In this document: one piece after another, positions 26,187-34,751 of the stretch
How the letters are laid out: the number at the start of each line of letters is the position of its first letter
Numbering within the stretch: the stretch's first letter is position 1
NCBI RefSeq assembly: GCF_007991455.1
Contig: NZ_BJYJ01000004.1
Span: forward strand, 62,001-126,000
DNA length: 64,000 nucleotides
DNA from: Chryseobacterium hagamense
GTDB taxonomy: Bacteria; Bacteroidota; Bacteroidia; Flavobacteriales; Weeksellaceae
Reading direction: 5' to 3'
The notes under the pieces: model-generated
The model's input: the letters and a program-made list of their open reading frames with translations, nothing else
The model's database searches: none
Told to the model about the DNA's origin: nothing
Position numbers and translations under genes: made by a program

Positions 26187-28079
26187 ATGGAAAATATAGG
26201 TACACAGGGGTTTTCATTTGATTTGCCAAAGGGAAATTCGTCGATCATCAAGGTAATCGGTGTAGGCGGCGGCGGAAACAACGCACTCAAGCACATGTAC
26301 GAAAAAGGGATTCACGGAGTAGATTTCGTGATATGCAATACGGACGCTCAGACTTTAGATAATAATCCGGTGGCCAACAAAGTTCAGTTGGGAACCACCA
26401 TTACAGAAGGCCTCGGTGCCGGCGCAGACCCTGAAGTAGGGGAAAAATCGGCTATCGAAAGCATCGAAGACATCAAAGCGGCCATGGGCCAGAATACCAA
26501 GATGGTATTTATCACCGCCGGGATGGGCGGCGGTACCGGAACCGGTGCTGCTCCCGTGATTGCCAAAGTAGCCAAAGACATGGGCATTCTGACGGTAGGG
26601 ATTGTTACCGTCCCTTTCAGCTTTGAAGGCAAAAGAAGGCTGGAACAGGCTGAAAACGGCCTTGATAAATTAAGAAATAATGTTGACTCACTGATTGTCA
26701 TCAACAACGATAAATTAAGACAGCAATTCGGAAACCTGGGTTTTAAACAGGGGTTCTCGAAAGCCGATGAGGTTTTAACCAACGCTGCGAAAGGCATGGC
26801 GGAAGTAATTACCGGTTACTTTGATGTAAATATCGACTTCAGAGATGCCAAATCCGTGCTGCAGAACTCCGGAACGGCGCTGATGTCTACCGGTATTGCT
26901 TCAGGGGAAAATAAAGCCGAAGAAGCGGTAAGAAAAGCGCTGGATTCCCCATTGCTGAACGATAACAAGATTACCGGAGCCAAAAACGTACTTTTGCTTA
27001 TCAGAAGCGGTGCGGAAGAAGTTACCATGGACGAAATCGGGGTAATTATGGATCATATCCAGAAAGAGGCAGGACATACCGCTGATATTATTTTCGGGGT
27101 GGGTGCTGACGAAGAACTTGGAGATTCCGTAAGCGTTCTTGTGATTGCCACTGGTTTTTCAAATGACAACAAGAAATTTGCAGGTCCGACTGAAAAGATC
27201 AAGATCAGCCTGAACGACAGCCTGGAGTCTCCGAAAGAATCGCCTTTCAAAACAAGAGACGAAAGAGCATCTGATCACAGCTATGATTTCGGCGGCAAAA
27301 ACCTTTTCAGGCTGGACGATGAAGACGGCGACATGCCGCAGTTCGGAAACACAGCTACTGAAAAAAAAATGACTATTGGCAACGAAGAGACCAGAAATGA
27401 AATAAAATTCTTTGATAAAGAGGAAGATACGGATAACGGGTCCCATCAATGGAGAGAGGAAGACGAACAGGAATCTTTCAGCCTGTTTTCCGTAGACGAC
27501 GAAGCCGAAGATCCGAATGATCTGGAAATCGAATCTTTTACTTTTGATTTCGACAGCAAGAAGGATGAGCCGCAGCAAAGCAATTCTTTCAGCAATTCTT
27601 ATGCTGAAGAAAAGCTGGTGGAATTCAGCTTCTTTGTCAATGAGCCGAAGAACGACTCCAAATCCGATTATGGCCAGCCTAAAGCGGAATTTACCAATTC
27701 GGGAGAAGTAAACCAGCTTACCGAAGAACCGCTTCAGAAAGTGGAACATTTCTTCCAGCACCTGAAGGAAGAACCTGTGGCTGAAAATAAAACGGAAACC
27801 TCAGCGCCGGCTCCGGCTGAAGAAGAATTTACCTTCGTAAATAAAACCGTTGATCAGGAGAGAATCATGGAAAGAAGAAACAAGCTGAAAGAATTCAATT
27901 CCCGCTATCAGAGCTTTGACAGTTCCAGCGAATTTGAATCCGTTCCTGCTTTCAAGAGAAAAAATATTTCGATTGAAGGAAACAATGCTTCAGACCAGAA
28001 TATCAATACGTATCTTTCCGACAACAACGGGAATATGCAGATCAGGGAAAACCGTTTTTTGAATAAAGACGTAGACTAA
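26187..28079 (+). CDS. ftsZ: Division GTPase FtsZ with long C-terminal extension
   Basis: This 630-residue protein has a GTPase core (about 18-325) with GVGGGGNNAL, the tubulin signature GGGTGTGAAP and NNDKLR. The extension of ~300 residues is acidic and low complexity and ends in a conserved-looking tail with IRENRFLNKDVD. Most FtsZ proteins have 350-400 residues; long linkers are typical of Bacteroidota. It polymerises into the division ring and is preceded by its membrane anchor gene ftsA. Confidence 0.97.
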   Translation: MENIGTQGFSFDLPKGNSSIIKVIGVGGGGNNALKHMYEKGIHGVDFVICNTDAQTLDNNPVANKVQLGTTITEGLGAGADPEVGEKSAIESIEDIKAAMGQNTKMVFITAGMGGGTGTGAAPVIAKVAKDMGILTVGIVTVPFSFEGKRRLEQAENGLDKLRNNVDSLIVINNDKLRQQFGNLGFKQGFSKADEVLTNAAKGMAEVITGYFDVNIDFRDAKSVLQNSGTALMSTGIASGENKAEEAVRKALDSPLLNDNKITGAKNVLLLIRSGAEEVTMDEIGVIMDHIQKEAGHTADIIFGVGADEELGDSVSVLVIATGFSNDNKKFAGPTEKIKISLNDSLESPKESPFKTRDERASDHSYDFGGKNLFRLDDEDGDMPQFGNTATEKKMTIGNEETRNEIKFFDKEEDTDNGSHQWREEDEQESFSLFSVDDEAEDPNDLEIESFTFDFDSKKDEPQQSNSFSNSYAEEKLVEFSFFVNEPKNDSKSDYGQPKAEFTNSGEVNQLTEEPLQKVEHFFQHLKEEPVAENKTETSAPAPAEEEFTFVNKTVDQERIMERRNKLKEFNSRYQSFDSSSEFESVPAFKRKNISIEGNNASDQNINTYLSDNNGNMQIRENRFLNKDVD

Positions 28080-28104
28080 AAAATATAACAATGTAGAAAT
28101 GTAC

Positions 28105-28147
28105 CAATGTAACAGTGCCTATTATCCTTTGGTAAACTGTTTCATTG
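28105..28147. repeat. Imperfect inverted intergenic repeat downstream of ftsZ
   Basis: CAATGTAACAGT (28105-28116) pairs with ACTGTTTCATTG (28136-28147), 11 of 12 positions. The region is built of degenerate AATGTACC-like units, as in dispersed intergenic repeats. Confidence 0.55.
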
Positions 28148-28168
28148 ATACCTTGTTAAATTAAAAAC

Positions 28169-28615
28169 ATGAGTTTAGAAAATACCATAAACGAAGCTAT
28201 AAAAACAGCCATGAGAGCCAAAGATAAAGTGGCTCTGGACTCTCTCCGTGCTGTAAAATCACAGATACAACTGCTGAAGACGGAAACCCTGGGTGCTGAA
28301 GTCTCGGAAGAACAGGAAATCGCCATCCTTCAGAGAATGGTTAAGCAACGCAAGGATTCTTACGAGCAGTTTTCCGCACAGGGAAGGAATGATCTTGCCG
28401 AAGTGGAAGAAGCCCAGATGAAAATCATTGAGCAGTTCCTGCCAAAACAGCTTTCTGCGGAAGAGCTGGAAACGGAAATGAAAAAGATCATCGCTGAAGC
28501 CGGTGCCGAATCCATGAAGGACTTAGGAAAAGTTATGGGGATCGCATCGAAATCCTTAGCCGGAAAATCGGATGGAAAAAGCATTTCCGAGATGGCAAAG
28601 AAGCTGCTTTCCTGA
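28169..28615 (+). CDS. GatB/YqeY domain protein
   Basis: This 148-residue helical protein matches the stand-alone YqeY family: MSLENTINEAIKTAMRAKDK at the start, QRMVKQRKDSYEQF in the middle, and GKVMG...GK-(S)-DGK at the end. It is related to the tRNA-binding tail domain of GatB amidotransferase subunits; its cellular role is not established. It is the last gene of the dcw transcript. Confidence 0.9.
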   Translation: MSLENTINEAIKTAMRAKDKVALDSLRAVKSQIQLLKTETLGAEVSEEQEIAILQRMVKQRKDSYEQFSAQGRNDLAEVEEAQMKIIEQFLPKQLSAEELETEMKKIIAEAGAESMKDLGKVMGIASKSLAGKSDGKSISEMAKKLLS

Positions 28616-28712
28616 ATATGATTGATGAATGATGATCAATTGGTAATTCATCATTTTTATTTTTGTTTATTTATTGTTGGATATTCAACCTTTGCATATC
28701 GATTTGATTAAA

Positions 28713-28742
28713 GAAGCCCGGGATTTTTAAGTTCCGGGCTTC
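28713..28742. terminator. Terminator of the dcw operon
   Basis: GAAGCCCGG (28713-28721) pairs with CCGGGCTTC (28734-28742), followed by ATTTTGT. The rest of the gap up to the bacilliredoxin gene is AT-rich, with no ORF seen. Confidence 0.8.
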
Positions 28743-28973
28743 ATTTTGTGTTCAGATTTTATTTAATCATCCTGTCATTGTCCGGAACTCATCATTTAAA
28801 TAAAACCGAGGGAAACAATAAACATTTTTTCATGGCCATTGTTTTCAGAATCATTTCAAATTTAGTAATATTTTAGCATTATTAACAAACTTAATTTATC
28901 TAATGTTAGTTATGTTTATATAATTTCCATTTAATGCATTTTATTTAACAAAAACATTGATAGTTTTTATATA

Positions 28974-29004
28974 TTGATGAAAAGCGGGGAATTGCTTAAA
29001 TTTG
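28974..29004 (+). promoter_or_regulatory. Promoter of the bacilliredoxin gene
   Basis: TTG (28974-28976), a 20-nt spacer and TAAATTTG (28997-29004) fit the Bacteroidota TTG/TAnnTTTG consensus. The ATG follows 21 nt later. Confidence 0.65.
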
Positions 29005-29025
29005 TACTTTACAAAAAACAAAAAT

Positions 29026-29436
29026 ATGTATCCACAAGATTTAGTAATGCCGATGAAGGCTGAACTTACAGATAAAGGCTTTGAGGATCTGGCCACCCCG
29101 GCTCAGGTAGAAGAAGCGTTGAAACAATCAGGAACCACCCTTCTGGTGATCAATTCCGTATGCGGGTGCGCAGCAGGAGCAGCAAGACCGGGCGTTGTTT
29201 ATTCTTTGACGGGAGATAAGAAGCCGGATCATCTGACTACCGTTTTTGCAGGTTTCGATACCGAAGCGGTAACGGAAGCGAGAAAGCACCTGGCCCCATT
29301 TCCTCCGAGCTCACCATGTGTAGCCCTTTTCAAAGACGGGGAACTGGTTCATATGCTGGAAAGGCATCACATTGAAGGAAACCCTGCCGGCGCTATCGCA
29401 GCCAACCTTCAGGCGGCTTACGATGAATACTGCTAA
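29026..29436 (+). CDS. BrxA/BrxB-family bacilliredoxin
   Basis: This protein has 136 residues from the ATG at 29026; an in-frame TTG at 29002 lies within the promoter and is rejected. It has the CGC motif C46-G47-C48 in NSVCGCAAG and the SPCVALFKDG strand of the YphP/YqiW family. In Firmicutes these proteins remove bacillithiol from oxidised proteins. A role in thiol redox repair is therefore likely; which low-molecular-weight thiol is used here is not known from the sequence. Confidence 0.9.
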   Translation: MYPQDLVMPMKAELTDKGFEDLATPAQVEEALKQSGTTLLVINSVCGCAAGAARPGVVYSLTGDKKPDHLTTVFAGFDTEAVTEARKHLAPFPPSSPCVALFKDGELVHMLERHHIEGNPAGAIAANLQAAYDEYC

Positions 29437-29458
29437 GAATAAAACTTTAAATACAGGA

Positions 29459-29488
29459 ACCGCTGCAAATTTTGCAGCGGTTTTTTTT
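29459..29488 (+). terminator. Rho-independent terminator
   Basis: ACCGCTGCAAA pairs with the TGCAGCGGT side and is followed by eight T residues, just after the bacilliredoxin gene. Confidence 0.9.
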
Positions 29489-29644
29489 ATTTCCGATAGC
29501 CGGATAATCATTTTTTACATTAATAAATATTTATCCTTCTCCTGTTTTCCTGTTGGTATGTTATTCCGATAAAAATATATAGAAAAACACATGAAAATTT
29601 ACATTTTTCACCCGGAAAAAATTCCTGGAAAATCCAATTATTGT

Positions 29645-29652
29645 TATATTTG
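29645..29652 (+). promoter_or_regulatory. Putative -7 element of the GH3 gene
   Basis: TATATTTG fits TAnnTTTG and ends 5 nt before the ATG, implying a leaderless or nearly leaderless mRNA. No -33 TTG is evident. Confidence 0.4.
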
Positions 29653-29657
29653 TTGGA

Positions 29658-31172
29658 ATGGCAACGAAAGCACTTTTCAATACGGTGGTCAATTGGTTTA
29701 TCCGTCAGCGGATCGATCAGATTCAGAATTTCATGGATCACCCCATTGAAACCCAGAAAGGTATCCTATTTTCCCAGCTGTTTCATGCCGAAGATACGGA
29801 GTACGGCAGGAAATATGGTTTTAATTCCATCTCGAGTTATCAGGACTTTAAAAACAAAGTTCCGATCGTGACTTACGAAGAAATGGAGCCTTATATTGAG
29901 AAAGCAAGACAGGGACAGAAGGATGTCAGCTGGCCGGGCTACATCAAGCATTTTGCGAAATCTTCGGGAACGACCAACGCCAGGAGTAAGTTTATCCCGA
30001 TTTCAGCTGAAAGCCTGGAATATTGCCACATGAAAGCCGGAAAAGACATGGTTTCCATCTATGCCAACAACCATCCCGAAAACCAGCTTTTCAATTATAA
30101 AAACCTGCGCCTGGGAGGAAGTTCCGAACTCTATGCCGACTTCAACACCAAATTCGGTGATTTATCGGCTATCCTGATTGATAATCTCCCGTTCTGGGTG
30201 GAAGTAACCACTACGCCCAGCAAAAAGGTTTCCCTGATGGGCGAATGGGAAAGCAAGCTTAAAGCCATCACATCCGAGGTAAAGAACCAGGATGTAGGAA
30301 GCATTTTGGGCGTTCCGAGCTGGATGATGGTGCTGCTGCAGCGGGTACTTAAAGAAACCGAGTTCAATAATATTGCGGAGCTTTGGCCCAACCTGGAAGT
30401 GTTCTTTCATGGCGGAATCAGTTTTAAACCTTACCGCGAGCAGTATCAGCAGATCATTGGTAAAAATATCAATTATTACGAAATCTATAATGCCTCCGAA
30501 GGTTTCTTCGGGATTCAGGACCGCTCCAACAGCGACGAGATGCTCCTGATGCTCGATTACGGCATCTTTTATGAATTTATCCCGATGGACCAGTTCCATT
30601 CCTCAGATCCCAAAGTGGTAAGCCTTGAAGAGGTGGAAACAGGAAGGAATTATGCCATGGTCATTACCACCAACGGCGGTTTATGGCGATACCTGATCGG
30701 GGATACCGTGGTATTTACCTCAACCAATCCGTTCAGAATCAAAATTACGGGAAGAACGAAGCATTACATTAATGCGTTCGGGGAAGAACTGATGATCACC
30801 AATGTGGAATCTGCGCTTACCAAAGCCTGTGAGGAAACCAATGCTGCCGTTTCGGACTTTACCGGAGCTCCTGTCTTTATGAGAGAGAACGAAAGCGGTG
30901 CCCATGAGTGGATTTTTGAATTCTGTAAGAAGCCGGATGATCTGGACCGTTTTACAGATATTTTTGACAGCCATCTGAAATCCATCAATTCGGATTATGA
31001 AGCCAAACGTTACAACAATATTACGCTGAAGAGACCGATCGTCCATATTGCCAAGCCCAATCTTTTCTATTGCTGGCTGGAGTCTAAAGGGAAGCTCGGC
31101 GGACAGAATAAAGTCCCACGGCTGAGCAATGACCGGGAATACATCGATCCTTTGCTGGAACTGAACCGATAA
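29658..31172 (+). CDS. GH3 auxin-responsive promoter family protein (acyl-adenylate-forming)
   Basis: This 504-residue protein is related to plant GH3 amido synthetases and the ANL superfamily. Visible motifs are the phosphate loop AKSSGTTNARSKFIP, the YNASEGFFGIQ block, and the hinge TGRTKHYINAFGEELM. Such enzymes adenylate a carboxylate and conjugate it to an amine. The bacterial substrates are unknown. It is monocistronic, with a terminator directly downstream. Confidence 0.9.
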   Translation: MATKALFNTVVNWFIRQRIDQIQNFMDHPIETQKGILFSQLFHAEDTEYGRKYGFNSISSYQDFKNKVPIVTYEEMEPYIEKARQGQKDVSWPGYIKHFAKSSGTTNARSKFIPISAESLEYCHMKAGKDMVSIYANNHPENQLFNYKNLRLGGSSELYADFNTKFGDLSAILIDNLPFWVEVTTTPSKKVSLMGEWESKLKAITSEVKNQDVGSILGVPSWMMVLLQRVLKETEFNNIAELWPNLEVFFHGGISFKPYREQYQQIIGKNINYYEIYNASEGFFGIQDRSNSDEMLLMLDYGIFYEFIPMDQFHSSDPKVVSLEEVETGRNYAMVITTNGGLWRYLIGDTVVFTSTNPFRIKITGRTKHYINAFGEELMITNVESALTKACEETNAAVSDFTGAPVFMRENESGAHEWIFEFCKKPDDLDRFTDIFDSHLKSINSDYEAKRYNNITLKRPIVHIAKPNLFYCWLESKGKLGGQNKVPRLSNDREYIDPLLELNR

Positions 31173-31178
31173 ATAAAA

Positions 31179-31203
31179 AACCGCAGCTTTTACTGCGGTT
31201 TTT
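31179..31203. terminator. Bidirectional terminator
   Basis: ACCGCAG and CTGCGGT form a stem with T tracts on both sides, between the GH3 gene and the converging lipoprotein gene. Confidence 0.85.
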
Positions 31204-31206
31204 TTC

Positions 31207-31578
31207 TTATTTTTTCAAATCTTCTTTTAGCTTCCTGGCACCCTCCTCTACTTTCGAAGCGCCTTTGGCTGCAGCATCCTTTACCTCCTGGCCTGCCTGA
31301 TGAAGGTCTGCTTTTGCCTTATCTGCCGTAGCATCAATTTTACTTTTTGCATCTTCTGCAGCATTATCGATTTTGTTTCCGGCTTCATCAAGCCTTGCCT
31401 TGGCATTTGCCCTGGTCTGATTAATCTTTGCCGTATCCACACCTACGCCCGTTTCAGTAGTTGTGGTGGTGGTTACCGTTCCGTCCGCATTTTCCACCTG
31501 TTCTGTCTTAGATGTTGATTTTGTACAGGATACCGCCACTGCGGCGATCATCAGTCCTGATAAAATGTTTTTTTTCAT
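31207..31578 (-). CDS. Helical repeat lipoprotein
   Basis: This 123-residue protein has a signal peptide and lipobox ending at C18 (AVSC). After a Thr-rich stretch, the C-terminal ~70 residues are Ala/Lys/Asp-rich with ~11-residue periodicity (AKARLDEAGNKIDNAAEDAK...), like LEA or apolipoprotein-type amphipathic helices. The function is unknown; stress protection or envelope binding is conceivable. A second small lipoprotein lies just upstream. Confidence 0.75.
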   Translation of the reverse strand: MKKNILSGLMIAAVAVSCTKSTSKTEQVENADGTVTTTTTTETGVGVDTAKINQTRANAKARLDEAGNKIDNAAEDAKSKIDATADKAKADLHQAGQEVKDAAAKGASKVEEGARKLKEDLKK

Positions 31579-31617
31579 AGGTATTGAAATTTTTAAAATG
31601 TATTCCGTGTATCTGTA

Positions 31618-31971
31618 TTATGGTATTTTCGTATCACCGGCAGGAAGGGTTTCGTCGGTTTTAAGCTTTTTCTCTTCCGCTTTCTTTTCTTCTGCACTTT
31701 TTTTATTCTCTTTTTCTATTTCTTCTTTCAGTTTCTTTTCCTGTTCCCGGGCTTTCACAGCTTCCTTTACGGAGTCCTGGTATTTACGGGAAGACATCCT
31801 GATTTCCCGGACTACATCAATGGAAGTGGCTCCATTGGAAAAAGAATCAATGGCTGCCGTATCATAATTTGCCTTCGGGCTGTCTGCAGGATACAGGTCT
31901 GCCGGTTCTTTTTTGGAACAGGATAAGGTAACAGCATAAAAAACAAATGCGGCAAAAAATAAATTTTTCAT
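31618..31971 (-). CDS. Small lipoprotein with charged helix
   Basis: This 117-residue protein has lipobox LSC at C18. The mature protein has a short folded region followed by a highly charged Lys/Glu helix (about 66-105). No family is recognised. It begins 5 nt downstream of the EEP-family gene on the same strand, so it is probably in its transcript. Confidence 0.7.
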   Translation of the reverse strand: MKNLFFAAFVFYAVTLSCSKKEPADLYPADSPKANYDTAAIDSFSNGATSIDVVREIRMSSRKYQDSVKEAVKAREQEKKLKEEIEKENKKSAEEKKAEEKKLKTDETLPAGDTKIP

Positions 31972-31976
31972 GGGAA

Positions 31977-32951
31977 CTAATTTAGTAGAAATTCCGCAAT
32001 TACGGGATAGTGATCCGACAATTGTACGGAATTATCCACTTTATAGCTTAAAGGGATAATGGATTTTGAGCTGAAAATATAATCGATCCTCAGCGGCACC
32101 TTGTAATCGTGAAAACTGGAGGAATTGCCGTTTCCGGCAGCTAAAAAAGCATCCTGAAGGTCTTTCCCAAGATTATAATATTCATAGGAATTCGGGACGG
32201 AATTAAAGTCCCCCGCCAGGATCACCGGATAAGGGGAAAGATCAACCGCTTTCCTTATTTTTTTAATCTGATTTTCATGCGCCTTGAAAGTAGGCGTCAT
32301 GTGCGAGAGAAGGGTGTTGATTTTATTCCCCTCCTTTCCGATACCTTCGAATTTAAGCATGGATTTATGTAAACGGAAAGGCTCAAGGTAAACATTAATG
32401 ATCCGGATCATTTTTCCGTTGATGTCTACATCGGCATAAAAAGAATTTCCCCTTGATTTATCCGTAATAAGCTCTTCCTGCCTTACGATTTTATGCTTGG
32501 TCTTGAGAATAACAGAAGGGTATTTTACCATGTCCTGTTTCAGGGCGCGGTTGGTATCTTTTTCCTGTACCAGAATAATATCGGCATCCTGGTCCATAAT
32601 ATATTTTTTTACCTTATCCCATCCCGATTCCCCGTATTTTACATTAAAGGTAATAACCTTAATATCCCTTACTGATTTTAGATTTTCCGTTTTGGGAGTA
32701 AAGTTGATCCATCTTCTGATCGGATTATAAAACAGGAATATTCCCAGTACAAAGGCAATGGCGAATTTCTTTCTTTTGACAATCCAAAAGAGGGTAAAAA
32801 TAATATAAAGGGAGATTAAATAAGGAAACCCCAACGACAGAAGGTTGAGAACACCTAAAAGATTAGGCGGTACCCATGCATTCCCTAAGGTACACAACAG
32901 CAAAACGGCAATGGCAATATGGGCAAATAACAATATCTGGATCAGCTTCAT
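31977..32951 (-). CDS. Endonuclease/exonuclease/phosphatase family membrane protein (copy 1)
   Basis: This 324-residue protein has three N-terminal membrane segments (first ~85 residues) and an EEP domain. Metal and catalytic motifs are VQEKD, AGDFNSVPNS and a C-terminal SDHYPVIAEF. The domain should face the periplasm. EEP enzymes hydrolyse phosphodiester or phosphomonoester bonds in DNA, lipids or inositol phosphates; the substrate here is unknown. It is a close paralogue of the gene at 33025. Confidence 0.85.
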   Translation of the reverse strand: MKLIQILLFAHIAIAVLLLCTLGNAWVPPNLLGVLNLLSLGFPYLISLYIIFTLFWIVKRKKFAIAFVLGIFLFYNPIRRWINFTPKTENLKSVRDIKVITFNVKYGESGWDKVKKYIMDQDADIILVQEKDTNRALKQDMVKYPSVILKTKHKIVRQEELITDKSRGNSFYADVDINGKMIRIINVYLEPFRLHKSMLKFEGIGKEGNKINTLLSHMTPTFKAHENQIKKIRKAVDLSPYPVILAGDFNSVPNSYEYYNLGKDLQDAFLAAGNGNSSSFHDYKVPLRIDYIFSSKSIIPLSYKVDNSVQLSDHYPVIAEFLLN

Positions 32952-33024
32952 GAAAACAGTATAAGGTACCGTAGCAATTTCAGCAAAAATCTTACCATGG
33001 CCAAAACTTTAACGGTTTTTATGA

Positions 33025-34011
33025 TCAGTTTTCCAGCCTGAAGGTTGCAATAACAGGGAAATGATCGGATACTTTAACGGAGCGGTCTACCTGATAACTT
33101 AACGCTTTAATTGATTCTGAAGTAAAAATATAGTCAATCCGGATCGGGAATTTATAGTCGTGAAAGCTGGTACCGCTTCCCCGTCCTGCCTCGACAAAAG
33201 CATCCTTCACCCCTTCCGAAAGATGATAATATTCGTATGAATTGGGAACGGAATTTAAATCGCCTGCAAGGATTACCGGATATGGTGAGGCTTCTACCGC
33301 TTTTTTAATAATAGCGACCTGTTCCTGATGCATTTTAAAAGTAGGCATCAGCCTTTTGATGATATTTTTTATTTTTGCCTCGTCTTCTTCATTGTTGCCG
33401 TTAAGCTTAACCATATTTTTTTCAAATTTGAAAGATTGCAAATGGGCACTGATTAACCGGTACCTTTTTCTTTTGATTTCTACATCAACCTGCAGAGCAG
33501 GATCATCAATATGTCCGTCATTAAGCTTTATAAACTGCCTGTCAATAATTTTATATTTTGACAGAATGATAATGTTTCCAAAACTTGCGGTTTCATATTT
33601 TAAAGATCCGTATTCCTGACCGTCATCTTCCTGAAGCAGGATAATATCTGCACCCGAATTTTTAAGATATTCTTTTGTCACACTCTTTGAGGTACCGCCC
33701 GATCTTGTATTGAAAGACATCACTTTAAGGTCCGGCACTTCCTTTTTTACAGATGAATAATTCACCCATCTTAATGCCGGATTAAAGAACAGCAATCCCA
33801 GAAAGAAAAAGACAAAAGCCCTCTTTTTCCAGCTGATGATCCAGAAAACGGTAAGGGCTGCATAGCCGCAAATCAGTACCGGAAAAGCCAGGGACAGCAG
33901 ATTGAACCCCGGAAAGACCTTCGGAGAAATATAAGCGTTGAGCAGCATTCCCGTCAAAAGCAGGAATGTAATCAGATGAAGTACGAAAAGGACAAAACGG
34001 ACGATTTTCAC
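33025..34011 (-). CDS. Endonuclease/exonuclease/phosphatase family membrane protein (copy 2)
   Basis: This 328-residue protein has the same architecture as the downstream paralogue: three membrane segments, then LQEDDG, AGDLNSVPNS and SDHFPVIATF. The two share the YPVILAGD and FHDYK-(F/V)-P-(I/L)-RIDYIF blocks, so they arose by tandem duplication. It ends 6 nt from the rhomboid gene start region and is probably co-transcribed with it and mutL. Confidence 0.85.
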   Translation of the reverse strand: MKIVRFVLFVLHLITFLLLTGMLLNAYISPKVFPGFNLLSLAFPVLICGYAALTVFWIISWKKRAFVFFFLGLLFFNPALRWVNYSSVKKEVPDLKVMSFNTRSGGTSKSVTKEYLKNSGADIILLQEDDGQEYGSLKYETASFGNIIILSKYKIIDRQFIKLNDGHIDDPALQVDVEIKRKRYRLISAHLQSFKFEKNMVKLNGNNEEDEAKIKNIIKRLMPTFKMHQEQVAIIKKAVEASPYPVILAGDLNSVPNSYEYYHLSEGVKDAFVEAGRGSGTSFHDYKFPIRIDYIFTSESIKALSYQVDRSVKVSDHFPVIATFRLEN

Positions 34012-34017
34012 AGGACG

Positions 34018-34746
34018 TTAATTAAATCTGTATAAATGTTTCTTCCATATTTTTGCCAGAATAAAGCCAACGATAGCTCCACCGACATGGGCAAGATGCG
34101 CAATGCCGCCTCCGTTTCCGGACACTCCCAAATAAACAGAACCGATAATGACCACCGGTAAAACATATTTTACCTTTATAGGAATCGGAATAAACATAAT
34201 GGCTATTCTTGCTTCGGGATACAAAGTTGCAAAAGCTGCGATCACCCCGAATATTGCTCCGGAAGCTCCTACCATCCTGCTGATCAGCCCCATATAAAGG
34301 TTGAATTCATCTTCATTGTTCATATACGGCTGAGGATTGAAACCATACCGGCTCAGATCAGCACTTTCATATATTTTGTGTACATCAACATTGGAATTGG
34401 TCATCAGAGCAGCGGTCAACTGCTGTATTTCAAAATAATTCCATAAGTTGAACAGGAAAAAAGCTCCTAAACCGCTTAAAAAGTAAAGGATCAAATATTT
34501 TTTATCTCCAAGCCTTTGCTCAAGAATCGGCCCGAAGCTGTAAAGGGTAAACATATTAAAGGCAATATGCATAATCCCTCCATGCATAAACATATGGGTA
34601 ATAATCTGCCATGATTTAAAATTGGGGGAAAAGGGATAATATGCGGAAAGCAGATCATTTAGTTGAGGAATAAAAAAGGAAATAATAAACACCACAATAT
34701 TGATGATGATGATATTTCTTGTAAGTGGCGGAATATTATTAAACAT
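34018..34746 (-). CDS. Rhomboid family intramembrane serine protease
   Basis: This 242-residue protein has about six membrane segments. The rhomboid motifs are HMFMHGGIMHIAFNM, the catalytic Ser in GASGAIFG and the catalytic His in HLAHVGG. It cleaves membrane proteins within the bilayer; substrates are unknown. It lies 5 nt downstream of mutL. Confidence 0.93.
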   Translation of the reverse strand: MFNNIPPLTRNIIIINIVVFIISFFIPQLNDLLSAYYPFSPNFKSWQIITHMFMHGGIMHIAFNMFTLYSFGPILEQRLGDKKYLILYFLSGLGAFFLFNLWNYFEIQQLTAALMTNSNVDVHKIYESADLSRYGFNPQPYMNNEDEFNLYMGLISRMVGASGAIFGVIAAFATLYPEARIAIMFIPIPIKVKYVLPVVIIGSVYLGVSGNGGGIAHLAHVGGAIVGFILAKIWKKHLYRFN

Positions 34747-34751
34747 ATCTT

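Noticed and set aside
29002..29025. TTG at 29002 as the bacilliredoxin start
   Set aside because: It overlaps the -7 element; family proteins begin MYPQDL at 29026.
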